From DATFUL01 sp041499035 (GTDB lineage: Bacteria; Patescibacteriota; Microgenomatia; UBA8517), in contig JBGQJK010000002.1 in NCBI GenBank assembly GCA_041499035.1, positions 1 to 64,000 of the forward strand: DNA of 64,000 bases, given 5' to 3'. The number at the start of each line of letters is the position of its first letter. The stretch's first letter is position 1. Under the pieces are notes generated by a model. That model did no database searches and was not told where the DNA came from. It was given only the letters and a program-made list of their open reading frames with translations. Shown here in pieces: positions 55,433-63,730 of the stretch. The translations under genes and the position numbers were made by a program.

Positions 55433-57076
55433 ATGGCAAAGCAGTTAAAATTCAGTAAAGATGCAAGAAAAGCCCTTTTGAAGGGTATTGATATTGTGGC
55501 CAAAGCAGTTGTTACTACGCTCGGGCCAAAGGGCAGGAACATTGCCTTGGATAAAAAATGGGGAGCTCCAAACATAGTTCACGACGGAGTTTCCGTAGCT
55601 AAAGAAATTGATCTTCCTGATCCATTCGAAAACATGGGCGCGCAACTTGTTAAAGAAGCCGCAAGTAAAACCAATGATAATGCAGGGGATGGAACCACGA
55701 CTTCTACGCTTTTAGCACAGGTTTTGACTCAAAAAGGTATGGCCAAAATTGACGCTGGAGCCAATCCGATGATTGTCAAAAAAGGTATAGAAAAAGCGGT
55801 TGAGGCCGTTGTGGCAGAGCTCAAAAAAATGTCCAAACCAATTAAGGGCAAAGTGGAAATCGCCCAGGTTGCTACAATTTCGGCGGGCGACGTTGCAATC
55901 GGAAATAAAATTGCGGAAGCATTGGATAAGGTCGGGCGTGACGGAGTTGTAACGGTCGAAGAGGGAAAGGGTCTTACCATCGATATAGAATATAAAGAGG
56001 GAATGGAGTTTGATCGTGGCTACGCTTCAGCCTATTTTGTGACCAATGCCGACAGAATGGAAGCGGAAATTGAGGATTCCTACATTCTTTTAACAGACAA
56101 GAAGATTTCCTCTATTCAGGATCTTCTCCCATTTCTGGAGAAATTTGTAAAAGTCAGTAAGAGCCTGGTAATTATTGCCGATGAGATTGAGGGAGAAGCC
56201 TTGGCTACACTCGTTGTAAATAAGCTCCGCGGTACTTTCAATGTTTTGGCAATCAAAGCTCCAGGGTTTGGTGACCGGCGCAAAGAGATGCTTGAGGATA
56301 TTGCAACTCTTACGGGCGGGACGGTTATAAGCGAAGATACCGGCAGGACTTTTGAATCAATTGAAGTAACAGATCTGGGTAGGGCTGATAAAGTTTGGGC
56401 AGACAAAGACAACGCAAGGATAATTGGAGGCAAGGGGGATAAGAAGTTAATCGACAGCAGGGTGGAATCAATAAAAAAACAGATTAAAGCTAGCGACAGC
56501 GATTTTGATAAGGAAAAGTTCGAAGAGCGATTGGCCAAGCTTTCCGGCGGGGTGGCCCAGATCAACGTTGGCGCGGCAACCGAGATTGAGCTTAATGACA
56601 AGAAGGAAAGAGTTAAAGATGCAGTCGGAGCTACCAAAGCAGCAGTTGAAGAAGGTATAGTTCCCGGAGGCGAAACTGCACTCCTCAGGTCCCGAGACGC
56701 ACTCAAAAAAGTTAAAGTCGAAAAGGGGGACGAGAAAATTGGGCTGGACATTGTCTCAGAGGCTTTGGAAGAACCGATCAAATGGTTGGCTAAAAATGCT
56801 GGGGATGATGGGGCAGCCGTTCTTAAGAAAGTGTTGAGCAAAAGCGACAACGATTTTGGCTACAATGCCCTAACGGGCGAGTTCGGCTCAATGACTAAAA
56901 TGGGCATAATTGACCCTGTTAAAGTTACCAGGAGCGCACTTCAAAATGCGGCCAGTGTTGCCATGATGGTATTAACCACGGAGGGATTGGTTACGGATAT
57001 CCCCGAAGAAAAGAATCCTTCGACAGGCTCAGGATCAATGCCCCCGGGTGGCGGCATGGGCGGAATGGACTATTAG
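55433..57076 (+). CDS. groEL: Chaperonin GroEL
   Basis: 547 residues, usual size. Nucleotide-binding motifs VVTTLGPKGRNIALDKKWG and DNAGDGTTTSTLLAQ, and a C-terminal GGM-rich tail (MPPGGGMGGMDY). Folds proteins in the GroEL-GroES cage. Three bases after groES, same operon under CIRCE control. Confidence 0.98.
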   Translation: MAKQLKFSKDARKALLKGIDIVAKAVVTTLGPKGRNIALDKKWGAPNIVHDGVSVAKEIDLPDPFENMGAQLVKEAASKTNDNAGDGTTTSTLLAQVLTQKGMAKIDAGANPMIVKKGIEKAVEAVVAELKKMSKPIKGKVEIAQVATISAGDVAIGNKIAEALDKVGRDGVVTVEEGKGLTIDIEYKEGMEFDRGYASAYFVTNADRMEAEIEDSYILLTDKKISSIQDLLPFLEKFVKVSKSLVIIADEIEGEALATLVVNKLRGTFNVLAIKAPGFGDRRKEMLEDIATLTGGTVISEDTGRTFESIEVTDLGRADKVWADKDNARIIGGKGDKKLIDSRVESIKKQIKASDSDFDKEKFEERLAKLSGGVAQINVGAATEIELNDKKERVKDAVGATKAAVEEGIVPGGETALLRSRDALKKVKVEKGDEKIGLDIVSEALEEPIKWLAKNAGDDGAAVLKKVLSKSDNDFGYNALTGEFGSMTKMGIIDPVKVTRSALQNAASVAMMVLTTEGLVTDIPEEKNPSTGSGSMPPGGGMGGMDY

Positions 57077-57084
57077 ACTACTTC

Positions 57085-57306
57085 ATGTCAGAAAAAGGAT
57101 CACAAGGGATAAAAGGTTGGTGGGATCTGTCATGCGAGGAACTTTTGGAGGCGGTATTAAATACAAAATCCTCCGATGTCAATAAAATTTCAGGGTTTGA
57201 TTCACTTAAATCGAGGATAGATGAGTGTTTGGAAGCGGGGAAAATAAAGCCCGAGCAGGCTCAAAAAGCCATTAGTCATATAGAATCCCTCAAGCCGCGA
57301 GTGTAA
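57085..57306 (+). CDS. Small hypothetical protein, 73 residues
   Basis: A polar helical protein (DLSCEELLEAVLNTKSSDVN, ARIDECLEAGKIKPEQAQKAISHIESL-type C terminus) eight bases after groEL, so probably cotranscribed with the chaperonins. No family recognised. Its stop codon region provides the TATAAT box for the next gene. Confidence 0.55.
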   Translation: MSEKGSQGIKGWWDLSCEELLEAVLNTKSSDVNKISGFDSLKSRIDECLEAGKIKPEQAQKAISHIESLKPRV

Positions 57307-57312
57307 TATAAT
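57307..57312 (+). promoter_or_regulatory. -10 box (TATAAT) six bases before the glycosylase gene
   Basis: TATAAT overlapping the previous stop codon, six bases, ATG at 57319: another leaderless-type start. Confidence 0.55.
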
Positions 57313-57318
57313 AGCTTC

Positions 57319-57918
57319 ATGATGTGGCAAAAGGCAGAGAAGTTTCTTCTTAAAGATAAATACATGGCACCACTTATTAAGAAGTGGGGACATTGCACTA
57401 TTGCACCAAAACTTCATATTGATTACTTTCAAGGCTTAGTAGGGGACATTATCGGTCAGCAGCTTTCAGGACGCGTGGCAGACGTAATTGAAGGCCGCCT
57501 CAAGGCTAAAATTAAAGGCATTATGACTCCGGAAAAAATTCTCAAGTTGGATGAAAACGAATTAAGGGGCTGTGGCATGGCTTGGAGCAAAGTCCGCGCC
57601 ATTAAAGACTTGGCGCTAAAGACCAAAAATGGCGAGTTGAAGGTTAAGAGCCTGGATAAACTCGGCAATGAAGAAGTCAGAAAAGAGCTGGTTGCAGTTA
57701 AGGGAATTGGTCCTTGGACTGCGGATATGTTTTTGATGTTCAAACTTGGCAGGCCCGATATTTTTCCTGTCGAGGATCTGGGTATCAAAAATGGCTTTGA
57801 AAAAGTCACCGGTAAGAAGTTTGACAAGCTTAAATCCGCCAAATTTGCAGAGAAGAATTGGAAACCGTTTAGAACAGTAGCAAGCTGGTATCTTTGGAGA
57901 TCTCTCGAAAACGACTGA
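57319..57918 (+). CDS. DNA-3-methyladenine glycosylase II-type (HhH-GPD)
   Basis: 199 residues. The HhH-GPD core: GDIIGQQLSGRVADVIEGRLKA, the hairpin LVAVKGIGPWTADMFLMF and the catalytic aspartate D153 in VEDLGIKNGF. It excises alkylated bases from DNA. No iron-sulfur cluster cysteines are present, which points to the AlkA rather than the Nth branch. Convergent with the M23 peptidase, no gap. Confidence 0.92.
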   Translation: MMWQKAEKFLLKDKYMAPLIKKWGHCTIAPKLHIDYFQGLVGDIIGQQLSGRVADVIEGRLKAKIKGIMTPEKILKLDENELRGCGMAWSKVRAIKDLALKTKNGELKVKSLDKLGNEEVRKELVAVKGIGPWTADMFLMFKLGRPDIFPVEDLGIKNGFEKVTGKKFDKLKSAKFAEKNWKPFRTVASWYLWRSLEND

Positions 57919-58608
57919 TTACCTTGGCAGAACCGAAAGGGGGTTTACGGGGAGGCCGTTTTGGTGAATTTCCAGATGCAAATGGGGGCCGGTTGAGCGT
58001 CCTGTTACCCCAACTTGTCCAATCTCTGTATTAGTAGTAACTTCATCGCCTGTTTTTACCTCAATTTTGCTCAAATGAGCATAGCGCGAACTTAACCCCT
58101 GGCCATGGTCGATCAAAATAGTATTTCCATAGCCGTCGGTTGTGTATCCTGCCTCGATAACCTCGCCAGCTTTGACCGGCTCAACTGGGTCCCCGATTTC
58201 GGCTCCCAAGTCAACTGCCGGGTGAAAGAAACTGAACCCCTGGTTGATTTTGACGGTACCAAGGGGATATTGAATAGATTTGACGGTATTTAGTGTATTC
58301 TGGGTTTGAATGACGGTTTCATCAGGCTGGGTATCAGCAGAGGCTGCCTGCGCGTTGCTTTGGCCGGTAGGCAAGAGCGTGCCTGCAATAACCAATGCGC
58401 TCAAGTTGGCCGCAAAGAACTTTCTGGTGCTTTTATGCTCACTTAGGTGCCTGACAATCTTACCCAACAGGCTCCCGCTTCTGTATTTCTTGTTAACCAC
58501 AGAAAGAGTAGGCACAAAAGGGTCGTGCACAAGGGGCTTTCGCCTTTTAACGAGCCTCATATGAAGCTGAAGGCGGTACTTAGGCAGTTCAAGGCTAAAT
58601 TTGTGCAT
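57919..58608 (-). CDS. M23-family metallopeptidase (LytM-like)
   Basis: 229 residues from the ATG at 58608. Basic N terminus, a hydrophobic export segment at about 60-80 (FFAANLSALVIAGTLLP), a linker, and the peptidase domain with HPAVDLG (H129, D133) and GPHLHLEIH. All zinc ligands are present, so it probably cuts peptidoglycan cross-bridges. The longer in-frame start (TTG) lies within the terminator hairpin upstream and is rejected. Confidence 0.92.
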   Translation of the reverse strand: MHKFSLELPKYRLQLHMRLVKRRKPLVHDPFVPTLSVVNKKYRSGSLLGKIVRHLSEHKSTRKFFAANLSALVIAGTLLPTGQSNAQAASADTQPDETVIQTQNTLNTVKSIQYPLGTVKINQGFSFFHPAVDLGAEIGDPVEPVKAGEVIEAGYTTDGYGNTILIDHGQGLSSRYAHLSKIEVKTGDEVTTNTEIGQVGVTGRSTGPHLHLEIHQNGLPVNPLSVLPR

Positions 58609-58623
58609 AGTCGGGCAGTGACC

Positions 58624-58646
58624 AAAAAACCCGCTAGTATAGCGGG
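58624..58646 (-). terminator. Rho-independent terminator
   Basis: On the minus strand CCCGCTA-TAC-TAGCGGG (58630-58646) followed by TTTTTT (58624-58629). It ends the minus-strand transcript of the two secreted/membrane protein genes and of tRNA-Cys, upstream of the peptidase gene. Confidence 0.85.
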
Positions 58647-58701
58647 TCAAGCCGCTATTCTAGCTTAGTCTGAGCTTGAAAGTCAAGTTTCCTGAGGCTA
58701 C

Positions 58702-59091
58702 CTAAAACTGGATGTCGAAATTTAAAACTGGCGGAGTAAGACGGCTTTGATGAACATCCAAATTGTTTATTTGATTTTTTAGATCTTCCAGTTTGGTTTG
58801 CGATTTTATTAGAACGTCAGAAGACCCGGAGGCTTTCGGGGTACTTAAGATAAAGGGACTTGGGGACGGAGTGACACGAGTAGTTTGAGTCGAGCGTATT
58901 TTTGCGGAAACAGCAGCAAGCAGAATAAGAAGAAATAGGAAACCCAGTCCTATACTTACCGGCCAAAAGATTTTTTTGTTCGAGTAAAACTTATCCCACA
59001 AACTTTTCAATATTGGCTTGAGGTTGGTCAGCAAGGATTTCCAGTTCAAGCCGGAGGCCGGCATTTCCGGATTTATCTTCTGTTCTGTCAT
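58702..59091 (-). CDS. Single-pass membrane protein of unknown function
   Basis: 129 residues: N-terminal cytoplasmic 45 residues, one transmembrane helix (IFWPVSIGLGFLFLLILLAAVSA), then a Ser/Thr/Pro-rich exported linker and a short coiled helix (LEDLKNQINNLDVHQ). Overlaps the upstream gene by four bases. No family recognised. Confidence 0.65.
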   Translation of the reverse strand: MTEQKINPEMPASGLNWKSLLTNLKPILKSLWDKFYSNKKIFWPVSIGLGFLFLLILLAAVSAKIRSTQTTRVTPSPSPFILSTPKASGSSDVLIKSQTKLEDLKNQINNLDVHQSRLTPPVLNFDIQF

Positions 59092-59900
59092 TGTGTTTGG
59101 TTTTGTATCGTCGTTAGCATTTCTGTTAAGTAGTTATTTAGTTGTGTCAGAGGACTAATGGAGTTGGCAAGGGCCTGGATGGCATTATTGTAGCCTTGGC
59201 TGAGTCCGTAATCCTGAGTATAAAGTAGTTGTATCTTAGCTGCTGCAGCAGTTTCATTAGTCTGGAGCATGGTGAGAACCGCATCTGTGTCATTAAGCCA
59301 CCTGTTAAAAGGGTCAATTCTAAGTTTTCCCGCCTCTACTTGGTCGTTAATGTAATTAGTAAGATCGGAGTAGATTTGCTGGTGGGCAATCCGAAGACCA
59401 ATTTCCTGGCTCAGTCCGATATCAAACAGCGACTCGTCTATAACCAGTAAAGTCGAAGCCGTATACCTGGCTTTGCTCCCATCGGACTTAACAAAAAGTG
59501 TATCCAGGGGATCGCCATCCTGATAATTCTGCATATGGTCTTTGTACCACGCCACTTCCGGATCAATTTTGCCGAAAATAGGGCCTTTTTGATTATCATC
59601 AAAGCCCGTCGTTTCGACAAATTGCATTCTTATCGCCGTTAAATAGACAATCATTAACTGATCTCTATTTTTAAGCATATTTAGAGTCGCTTTCCTTGCG
59701 TCCTCTCTGAGTTGCAGGGTGGGGTTGCCTTTGTAGAAAGTTTTGGCGTCCTGATAATCTGAATTAGCCTTCTGATATATGCTTAATTGATACTGGTAAT
59801 CGGAGTATGCTTTTTGGGCGTTAAAAGTTTGGGCAAAAACCCTGGCCGGTGCCAAGGCAAATACAGAGAGGGAGATTAGTATAAGGGCAGTTTTTTTCAT
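59088..59900 (-). CDS. Secreted helical protein
   Basis: 270 residues from the ATG at 59900. A signal peptide (MKKTALILISLSVFALAPARVFAQ) and then a mostly helical mature part with a coiled coil in its first half (KAYSDYQYQLSIYQKANSDYQDA). The longer frame would start inside tRNA-Cys. The ATG is seven bases after the tRNA 3' end, so tRNA processing would give a nearly leaderless mRNA. Function unknown. Confidence 0.72.
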   Translation of the reverse strand: MKKTALILISLSVFALAPARVFAQTFNAQKAYSDYQYQLSIYQKANSDYQDAKTFYKGNPTLQLREDARKATLNMLKNRDQLMIVYLTAIRMQFVETTGFDDNQKGPIFGKIDPEVAWYKDHMQNYQDGDPLDTLFVKSDGSKARYTASTLLVIDESLFDIGLSQEIGLRIAHQQIYSDLTNYINDQVEAGKLRIDPFNRWLNDTDAVLTMLQTNETAAAAKIQLLYTQDYGLSQGYNNAIQALANSISPLTQLNNYLTEMLTTIQNQTQ

Positions 59901-59907
59901 TTTTGGG

Positions 59908-59980
59908 AGGCCACGACCAGAATCGAACTGGTGCGATAGCTGTTTTGCAGACAGCCGTGTTTCCACTTCACCACGTGGCC
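59908..59980 (-). tRNA. tRNA-Cys(GCA)
   Basis: 73-nt tRNA: acceptor GGCCACG/CGTGGCC, anticodon stem GCTGT/ACAGC around CTGCAAA (GCA), T loop TTCGATT, discriminator T as in all tRNA-Cys. CCA not encoded. Confidence 0.96.
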
Positions 59981-59990
59981 CTGTAGCAGT

Positions 59991-59996
59991 ATTCTA
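59991..59996 (-). promoter_or_regulatory. -10 box (TAGAAT) for tRNA-Cys
   Basis: TAGAAT on the minus strand, ten bases upstream of the tRNA-Cys 5' end. The gap to the PEGA gene also holds an ACCAAAT..ATTTGGT inverted repeat (60008-60030). Confidence 0.5.
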
Positions 59997-60040
59997 TCAT
60001 TTGGGCCACCAAATGGCCAAGCTATTTGGTCTCTATAAAA

Positions 60041-60046
60041 TATGAT
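60041..60046 (+). promoter_or_regulatory. -10 box (TATGAT) for the PEGA/SH3 gene
   Basis: TATGAT, 18 bases before the ATG at 60065; divergent from the tRNA-Cys promoter. Confidence 0.45.
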
Positions 60047-60064
60047 ACACTCGAGGCTACTTAA

Positions 60065-60949
60065 ATGAAAACCCTAAAAGTTATCTTCGTGGTACTGGTT
60101 ACTCTCGCCGTAGTTTTGGCTACAGGATTTTTCCTGATAGGCTATTTTAAGCCAAAACCTGGCGGGCTTATGGTCGACACAACCCCGAGCTCGAGCGTTT
60201 ATATTAACGGCAATTTTGCCGGCAAAACACCTTACAAGGGCACTTACGCTGCGGGACAAGTGAGTGTTAAGCTTGTACCTGATCTTTCCGGTCAAAACCT
60301 TGTTCCCTACGAAACAAAAGTGAGTCTGGATGCAGGCATTCAGACAGTAATACAGCGTGAATTTGGAGCAACCGAAGACCTGTCTTCCGAGGACGTTATA
60401 TCTTTTGACAAAACCGGCGGGAGTTTTGCAAGTCTTGTGGTTATTTCTACACCGGACAACTCACAGGTATTAATTGACGGATTGGCCCAGGGTTTTTCGC
60501 CATATAACACCGACTCCACAGCCGCCGGGTCACACCAAATTATGGTTAGAGCACAGGGTTTTGCCGACAAAACCATGAATGTAAAAACTCAGATCGGCTA
60601 TCGTTTGACTGTTTTTGCAAAGCTAGCAAAGTCCCAGGACGCGCTTCCGTCCCCGAGCCCTTCGCCAACCCCTGCTTCCTCCGTAAAAACCTATGTTTTG
60701 ATAGGCAACACCCCCACGGGATTTTTGAGGATGAGAACTGAGCCTGCCACAAAAGGAGAAGAGATAGCGGAACTAAAACCCGGGCAGAAATATTTGTATT
60801 TGGATACGGATGCAGCTAGCGGTTGGTACAAAATTCAATATCAAGATCCAGCCCCCGGATTGCCCAATGGAATTACGGGTTGGATTTCCAACCAATATGC
60901 CTCCCTGGCTACTCAAAGCGCCACTCTAGCCACCCCAACACCCAAATAA
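60065..60949 (+). CDS. Membrane-anchored protein with two PEGA domains and an SH3-like domain
   Basis: 294 residues. An N-terminal transmembrane helix (5-27), PEGA domain 1 (38-105; GLMVDTTPSSSVYINGNFAGKTPY), PEGA domain 2 (122-190; VVISTPDNSQVLIDGLAQGFSPY), a Ser/Pro linker and a bacterial SH3 domain (210-280; FLRMRTEPATKGEEIAELKPGQ). PEGA units occur in S-layer-like and surface proteins; SH3b domains bind cell wall. A cell-surface role is inferred. Confidence 0.88.
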   Translation: MKTLKVIFVVLVTLAVVLATGFFLIGYFKPKPGGLMVDTTPSSSVYINGNFAGKTPYKGTYAAGQVSVKLVPDLSGQNLVPYETKVSLDAGIQTVIQREFGATEDLSSEDVISFDKTGGSFASLVVISTPDNSQVLIDGLAQGFSPYNTDSTAAGSHQIMVRAQGFADKTMNVKTQIGYRLTVFAKLAKSQDALPSPSPSPTPASSVKTYVLIGNTPTGFLRMRTEPATKGEEIAELKPGQKYLYLDTDAASGWYKIQYQDPAPGLPNGITGWISNQYASLATQSATLATPTPK

Positions 60950-60951
60950 GT

Positions 60952-60980
60952 TTGACATTTATTATCTTATAGTACATAAT
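60952..60980 (+). promoter_or_regulatory. Promoter TTGACA-N17-CATAAT
   Basis: Consensus -35 (60952-60957), exact 17-base spacer, CATAAT (60975-60980), nine bases before the ATG at 60990. Confidence 0.7.
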
Positions 60981-60989
60981 CATCGCATT

Positions 60990-61307
60990 ATGGTGGATAA
61001 ACTTTGTGGAAACTGTAAATTATGCGATTTTTCAAGCGATGCAGCTAAAGCCAAGGCTCTAGACGTCGGGGGAAACATGTTAGTAAGAGCTGCAACTCAG
61101 CTTTCGAATAACTCCGAGATTTTGAAAACAGACGATATGGGCAAAAGGTTAGAAAGACTTCAGGAGTCTTTGGACGACGCAACTGATACACTTTTGGATG
61201 CCTTGTATCCGAGGGGTATAAAACAATGTAGTGGAATGGAAGGAGTGGTAACAAGTTCGAATGAAAGCTGTACAAATCCGATGTATTATACTCCACTCAC
61301 TAAATAG
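60990..61307 (+). CDS. Small Cys-containing hypothetical protein, 105 residues
   Basis: The N terminus has three cysteines in CGNCKLCDF, suggesting a small metal site, followed by a helical middle (RLERLQESLDDATDTLLDALY) and a polar tail with two more cysteines. Strong promoter of its own. Overlaps the convergent prenyltransferase gene by eight bases. No family recognised. Confidence 0.6.
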   Translation: MVDKLCGNCKLCDFSSDAAKAKALDVGGNMLVRAATQLSNNSEILKTDDMGKRLERLQESLDDATDTLLDALYPRGIKQCSGMEGVVTSSNESCTNPMYYTPLTK

Positions 61308-62268
61308 ACCCGGTTACCGATATTCCCGAATAAAGTACCCAGTAAACAAGGAGTACCCAAAGGGCGACGGCAATAATTAGAGCCTTGTCGGTTAAAAGCA
61401 ACTTCTCGGGGGTTTCGGATCTGTTTGCAAAAATTAATGACTCATAGCGCATTATTCCAAAGATTGTAACAGGGATAGTGAACATCAATAGTTTATTGAT
61501 CGTGGTGGTTCGACTCAGTTCAGCCAGAACCAGCCAAAAGGGAATAGTTGCTTTTGGACTTTCAAAAAAAGTAAAAAGCGCCCAGCTCATCCAAGACGCG
61601 TTTGCAAACATGGTCACATATGAGTTAAGAAGCTCCTTCTTATAATCTCCCAAACTCTTTCTCGTTACCGGATTGTCTTCACCAACCAGATTGAGTTCAG
61701 CCCGGCGTTTTCCGGAAGCCAAAAAGAGAGCTACAGAAATCACACAGAGCAGGAACCATACGGAAAGGTGGGCGTTTACGACAAACGCTCCCGCATAAAC
61801 TCTCATTACAAATCCGGTGGCGATAATGACGATATCAACGATGGCGATATTTTTAAGGCCCAAACTGTAAAAGACTTGAAGAATAATATAGCCTACGACG
61901 AGTAAAAAGAGGAGCGAGTTTAAACCTGCGCTTATTAAAAGTGCCGCGCCGGCTAAAACTACAGCTTCAACTATTGCTACAGGAACAGGGAGGGCGCCGG
62001 AAGCGATTGGCCTGAACCTTTTCCCGGGGTGCAATCTGTCGCGTTTCATATCGAGTAAATCATTAATTACATATGTCGCGGATGTGGCAAAACAGAATGC
62101 AACAAAAGCCTGAACAACAAGTGCAAGGAGGCCCTTGTCAAACATAATGCCCGAAAGGAATACCGCGGCAAAAAGCGAGACGTTTTTAACCCAGTGAATG
62201 GGCCGCGCAACTTTAATTGCTGCAAGTATCAAATTATCTTTTTGTTTTTGGATCGGTAAGTTAGCCAT
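61300..62268 (-). CDS. UbiA-family prenyltransferase, probably decaprenyl-phosphate phosphoribosyltransferase-like
   Basis: 322 residues from the ATG at 62268, eight to nine transmembrane helices. The metal-binding motif NDLLDMKRDRLHPGKRFRPIASG is that of the UbiA subgroup that transfers 5-phosphoribose to polyprenyl phosphate (DPPR synthase). That would supply a lipid-linked pentose for surface glycans. The longer in-frame start would overlap most of the N-terminal part of the upstream gene's end; the chosen start overlaps it by 40 bases. Confidence 0.82.
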   Translation of the reverse strand: MANLPIQKQKDNLILAAIKVARPIHWVKNVSLFAAVFLSGIMFDKGLLALVVQAFVAFCFATSATYVINDLLDMKRDRLHPGKRFRPIASGALPVPVAIVEAVVLAGAALLISAGLNSLLFLLVVGYIILQVFYSLGLKNIAIVDIVIIATGFVMRVYAGAFVVNAHLSVWFLLCVISVALFLASGKRRAELNLVGEDNPVTRKSLGDYKKELLNSYVTMFANASWMSWALFTFFESPKATIPFWLVLAELSRTTTINKLLMFTIPVTIFGIMRYESLIFANRSETPEKLLLTDKALIIAVALWVLLVYWVLYSGISVTGSI

Positions 62269-63299
62269 ATAATTAGCCCTCCGAGAAACGCAGCTACTCC
62301 CACCATTGTATAAACCTTTGCTCCGGTATTCAAATTTACTGCTATGACGCCAAGAACCGCCGTTACCGTCCAGTAGAAAAGTGCCACCTGGCCTTTTGTT
62401 AGTCCGGCATCGAGTAGTCTGTGGTGTAAGTGACCCCGGTCGCCCCAAACTGGGGATTTACCATTTAGAACCCTGTTGATAATAACATAGCCGGTATCAA
62501 TAAGCGGGATACCAAGTACTACCAAGAGGACCCCAACTTTAGCCGTCGCCAAAATCGAAAGTACTCCGAGGAGGTAGCCGGCTAGGGTACTGCCCCCGTA
62601 ACCCGGCATTATTTTCTGGGGAAAGACATGCCATGGTAAAAATCCGAAATATGCCCCCGCAGTAATTGCTGCCAGGATTATAACCGGCCACTGGGCTATG
62701 TCTGCGGAGTAGCGGAGGGAAAGAAACCCAATAGTAAGCGCCGCGACAACCGTTACCCCGCTAAGTTGTCCGTCGACTCCTTTTGCACCCATATTAATCA
62801 TATTCATTAAAAAAGTTATCCAAAATAGAGCAAAGAGGTCGGCAATTAGCCAAATACTATGTATACCAAATAGACTGAAAGTAATCTGCGGCTGGCTTAG
62901 ATTAATGGTTCCGCCTAAAGGGTTGGTAATAAATGCAATTCCGATTCCGGCAGCGATGGGTGCTCCCGCCGCAATGAAACCAAGGCCCAGTCTGACATAA
63001 GGGTTTAGGTTATATTTGTCATCCAGTATTCCCATTACAACCAAGACCCCCGCTCCAACCAAAACGCCAATCATATGTTTATCGATTGGCAGAAAAAACA
63101 AAGTTGTGATGAGTAAGGCAAGAAATATTGGGATTCCGCCGCCTCTAGGGGTGGGGATAGTATGAATAACCTTTGGATGGCTGCTTTTTTTAGGATCATC
63201 AATGATGCCCAGTTTACCTGCGAATTTGATTACAACAGGAGTAATAAGAAAGGAGATTAAGGCAGATACCAGCCACGGAAATAAAAATATATCCTTCAT
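62229..63299 (-). CDS. WecA/MraY-type polyprenyl-phosphate glycosyl-1-phosphate transferase
   Basis: 356 residues, about ten transmembrane helices. Motifs seen: HTIPTPRGGGIPIF, DDKYNLNP, NMINMGAKGVDGQLSG (a MraY/WecA-type NxxNxxDG-like site with DG shifted) and GDRGHLHHRLLDAGLTKGQVAL with the HHR histidines. It links a sugar phosphate to a polyprenyl carrier, the first step of a surface polymer. The HLHHRLL motif favours WecA-like over MraY. Same operon as the UbiA gene. Confidence 0.88.
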   Translation of the reverse strand: MKDIFLFPWLVSALISFLITPVVIKFAGKLGIIDDPKKSSHPKVIHTIPTPRGGGIPIFLALLITTLFFLPIDKHMIGVLVGAGVLVVMGILDDKYNLNPYVRLGLGFIAAGAPIAAGIGIAFITNPLGGTINLSQPQITFSLFGIHSIWLIADLFALFWITFLMNMINMGAKGVDGQLSGVTVVAALTIGFLSLRYSADIAQWPVIILAAITAGAYFGFLPWHVFPQKIMPGYGGSTLAGYLLGVLSILATAKVGVLLVVLGIPLIDTGYVIINRVLNGKSPVWGDRGHLHHRLLDAGLTKGQVALFYWTVTAVLGVIAVNLNTGAKVYTMVGVAAFLGGLIIWLTYRSKNKKII

Positions 63300-63300
63300 T

Positions 63301-63633
63301 TTAAAAAAATCCGACCAGTAAGATTATTTTAGTCACTGCAATTGCTAACAGCAAAGAAACAAAGGCGCTTGAAATCATCAAAGTTTTTTTCAAGAATAAA
63401 TCTTTGGTAAGCATGCTCACCAGGATGTTTATGGCGGTTATAATAAAACCCACTCCCGGGGCCAAAACAAGCCAGATTGCAGGTTTCAGCTGCTCCGCCC
63501 CCGACGGAAGCCCGTAGAAAAGAGGTGTTATTGGCGGAAGAATCTTTTTTAAAGCCAGAATGGCGATAATGGAGATGGCATTTAGAACTATTGAGAAATA
63601 GACACAACCTTTAAACGGTAAATTTTTCCACAT
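63301..63633 (-). CDS. Small three-helix membrane protein
   Basis: 110 residues, three hydrophobic helices (FSIVLNAISIIAILALKKIL, VLAPGVGFIITAINILVSM, ISSAFVSLLLAIAVTKIILLVGFF). The stop is one base from the WecA-like gene start. Resembles small conserved membrane proteins placed beside glycan genes in CPR genomes; function unknown. Confidence 0.65.
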   Translation of the reverse strand: MWKNLPFKGCVYFSIVLNAISIIAILALKKILPPITPLFYGLPSGAEQLKPAIWLVLAPGVGFIITAINILVSMLTKDLFLKKTLMISSAFVSLLLAIAVTKIILLVGFF

Positions 63634-63703
63634 CTAGCCTGATTTTACCATAAACTCAAGGATACCTCGCTATGTCCCAAGAGGATGAATTGAATTTATG
63701 GCC

Positions 63704-63727
63704 AAGGCTTCACCTTGTTGAAGCCTT
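63704..63727. repeat. 9-bp hairpin after the last gene
   Basis: AAGGCTTCA-CCTTGT-TGAAGCCTT is a perfect inverted repeat in the 97-bp gap after the GT39-like gene. No T run follows on either strand, so a rho-independent terminator is not certain. Confidence 0.6.
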
Positions 63728-63730
63728 ACA

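Noticed and set aside
56116..56850. Long minus-strand open frame (244 codons) within groEL
   Set aside because: Antisense shadow of groEL: Ser/Leu-rich, no promoter, and the plus strand carries a clear GroEL.
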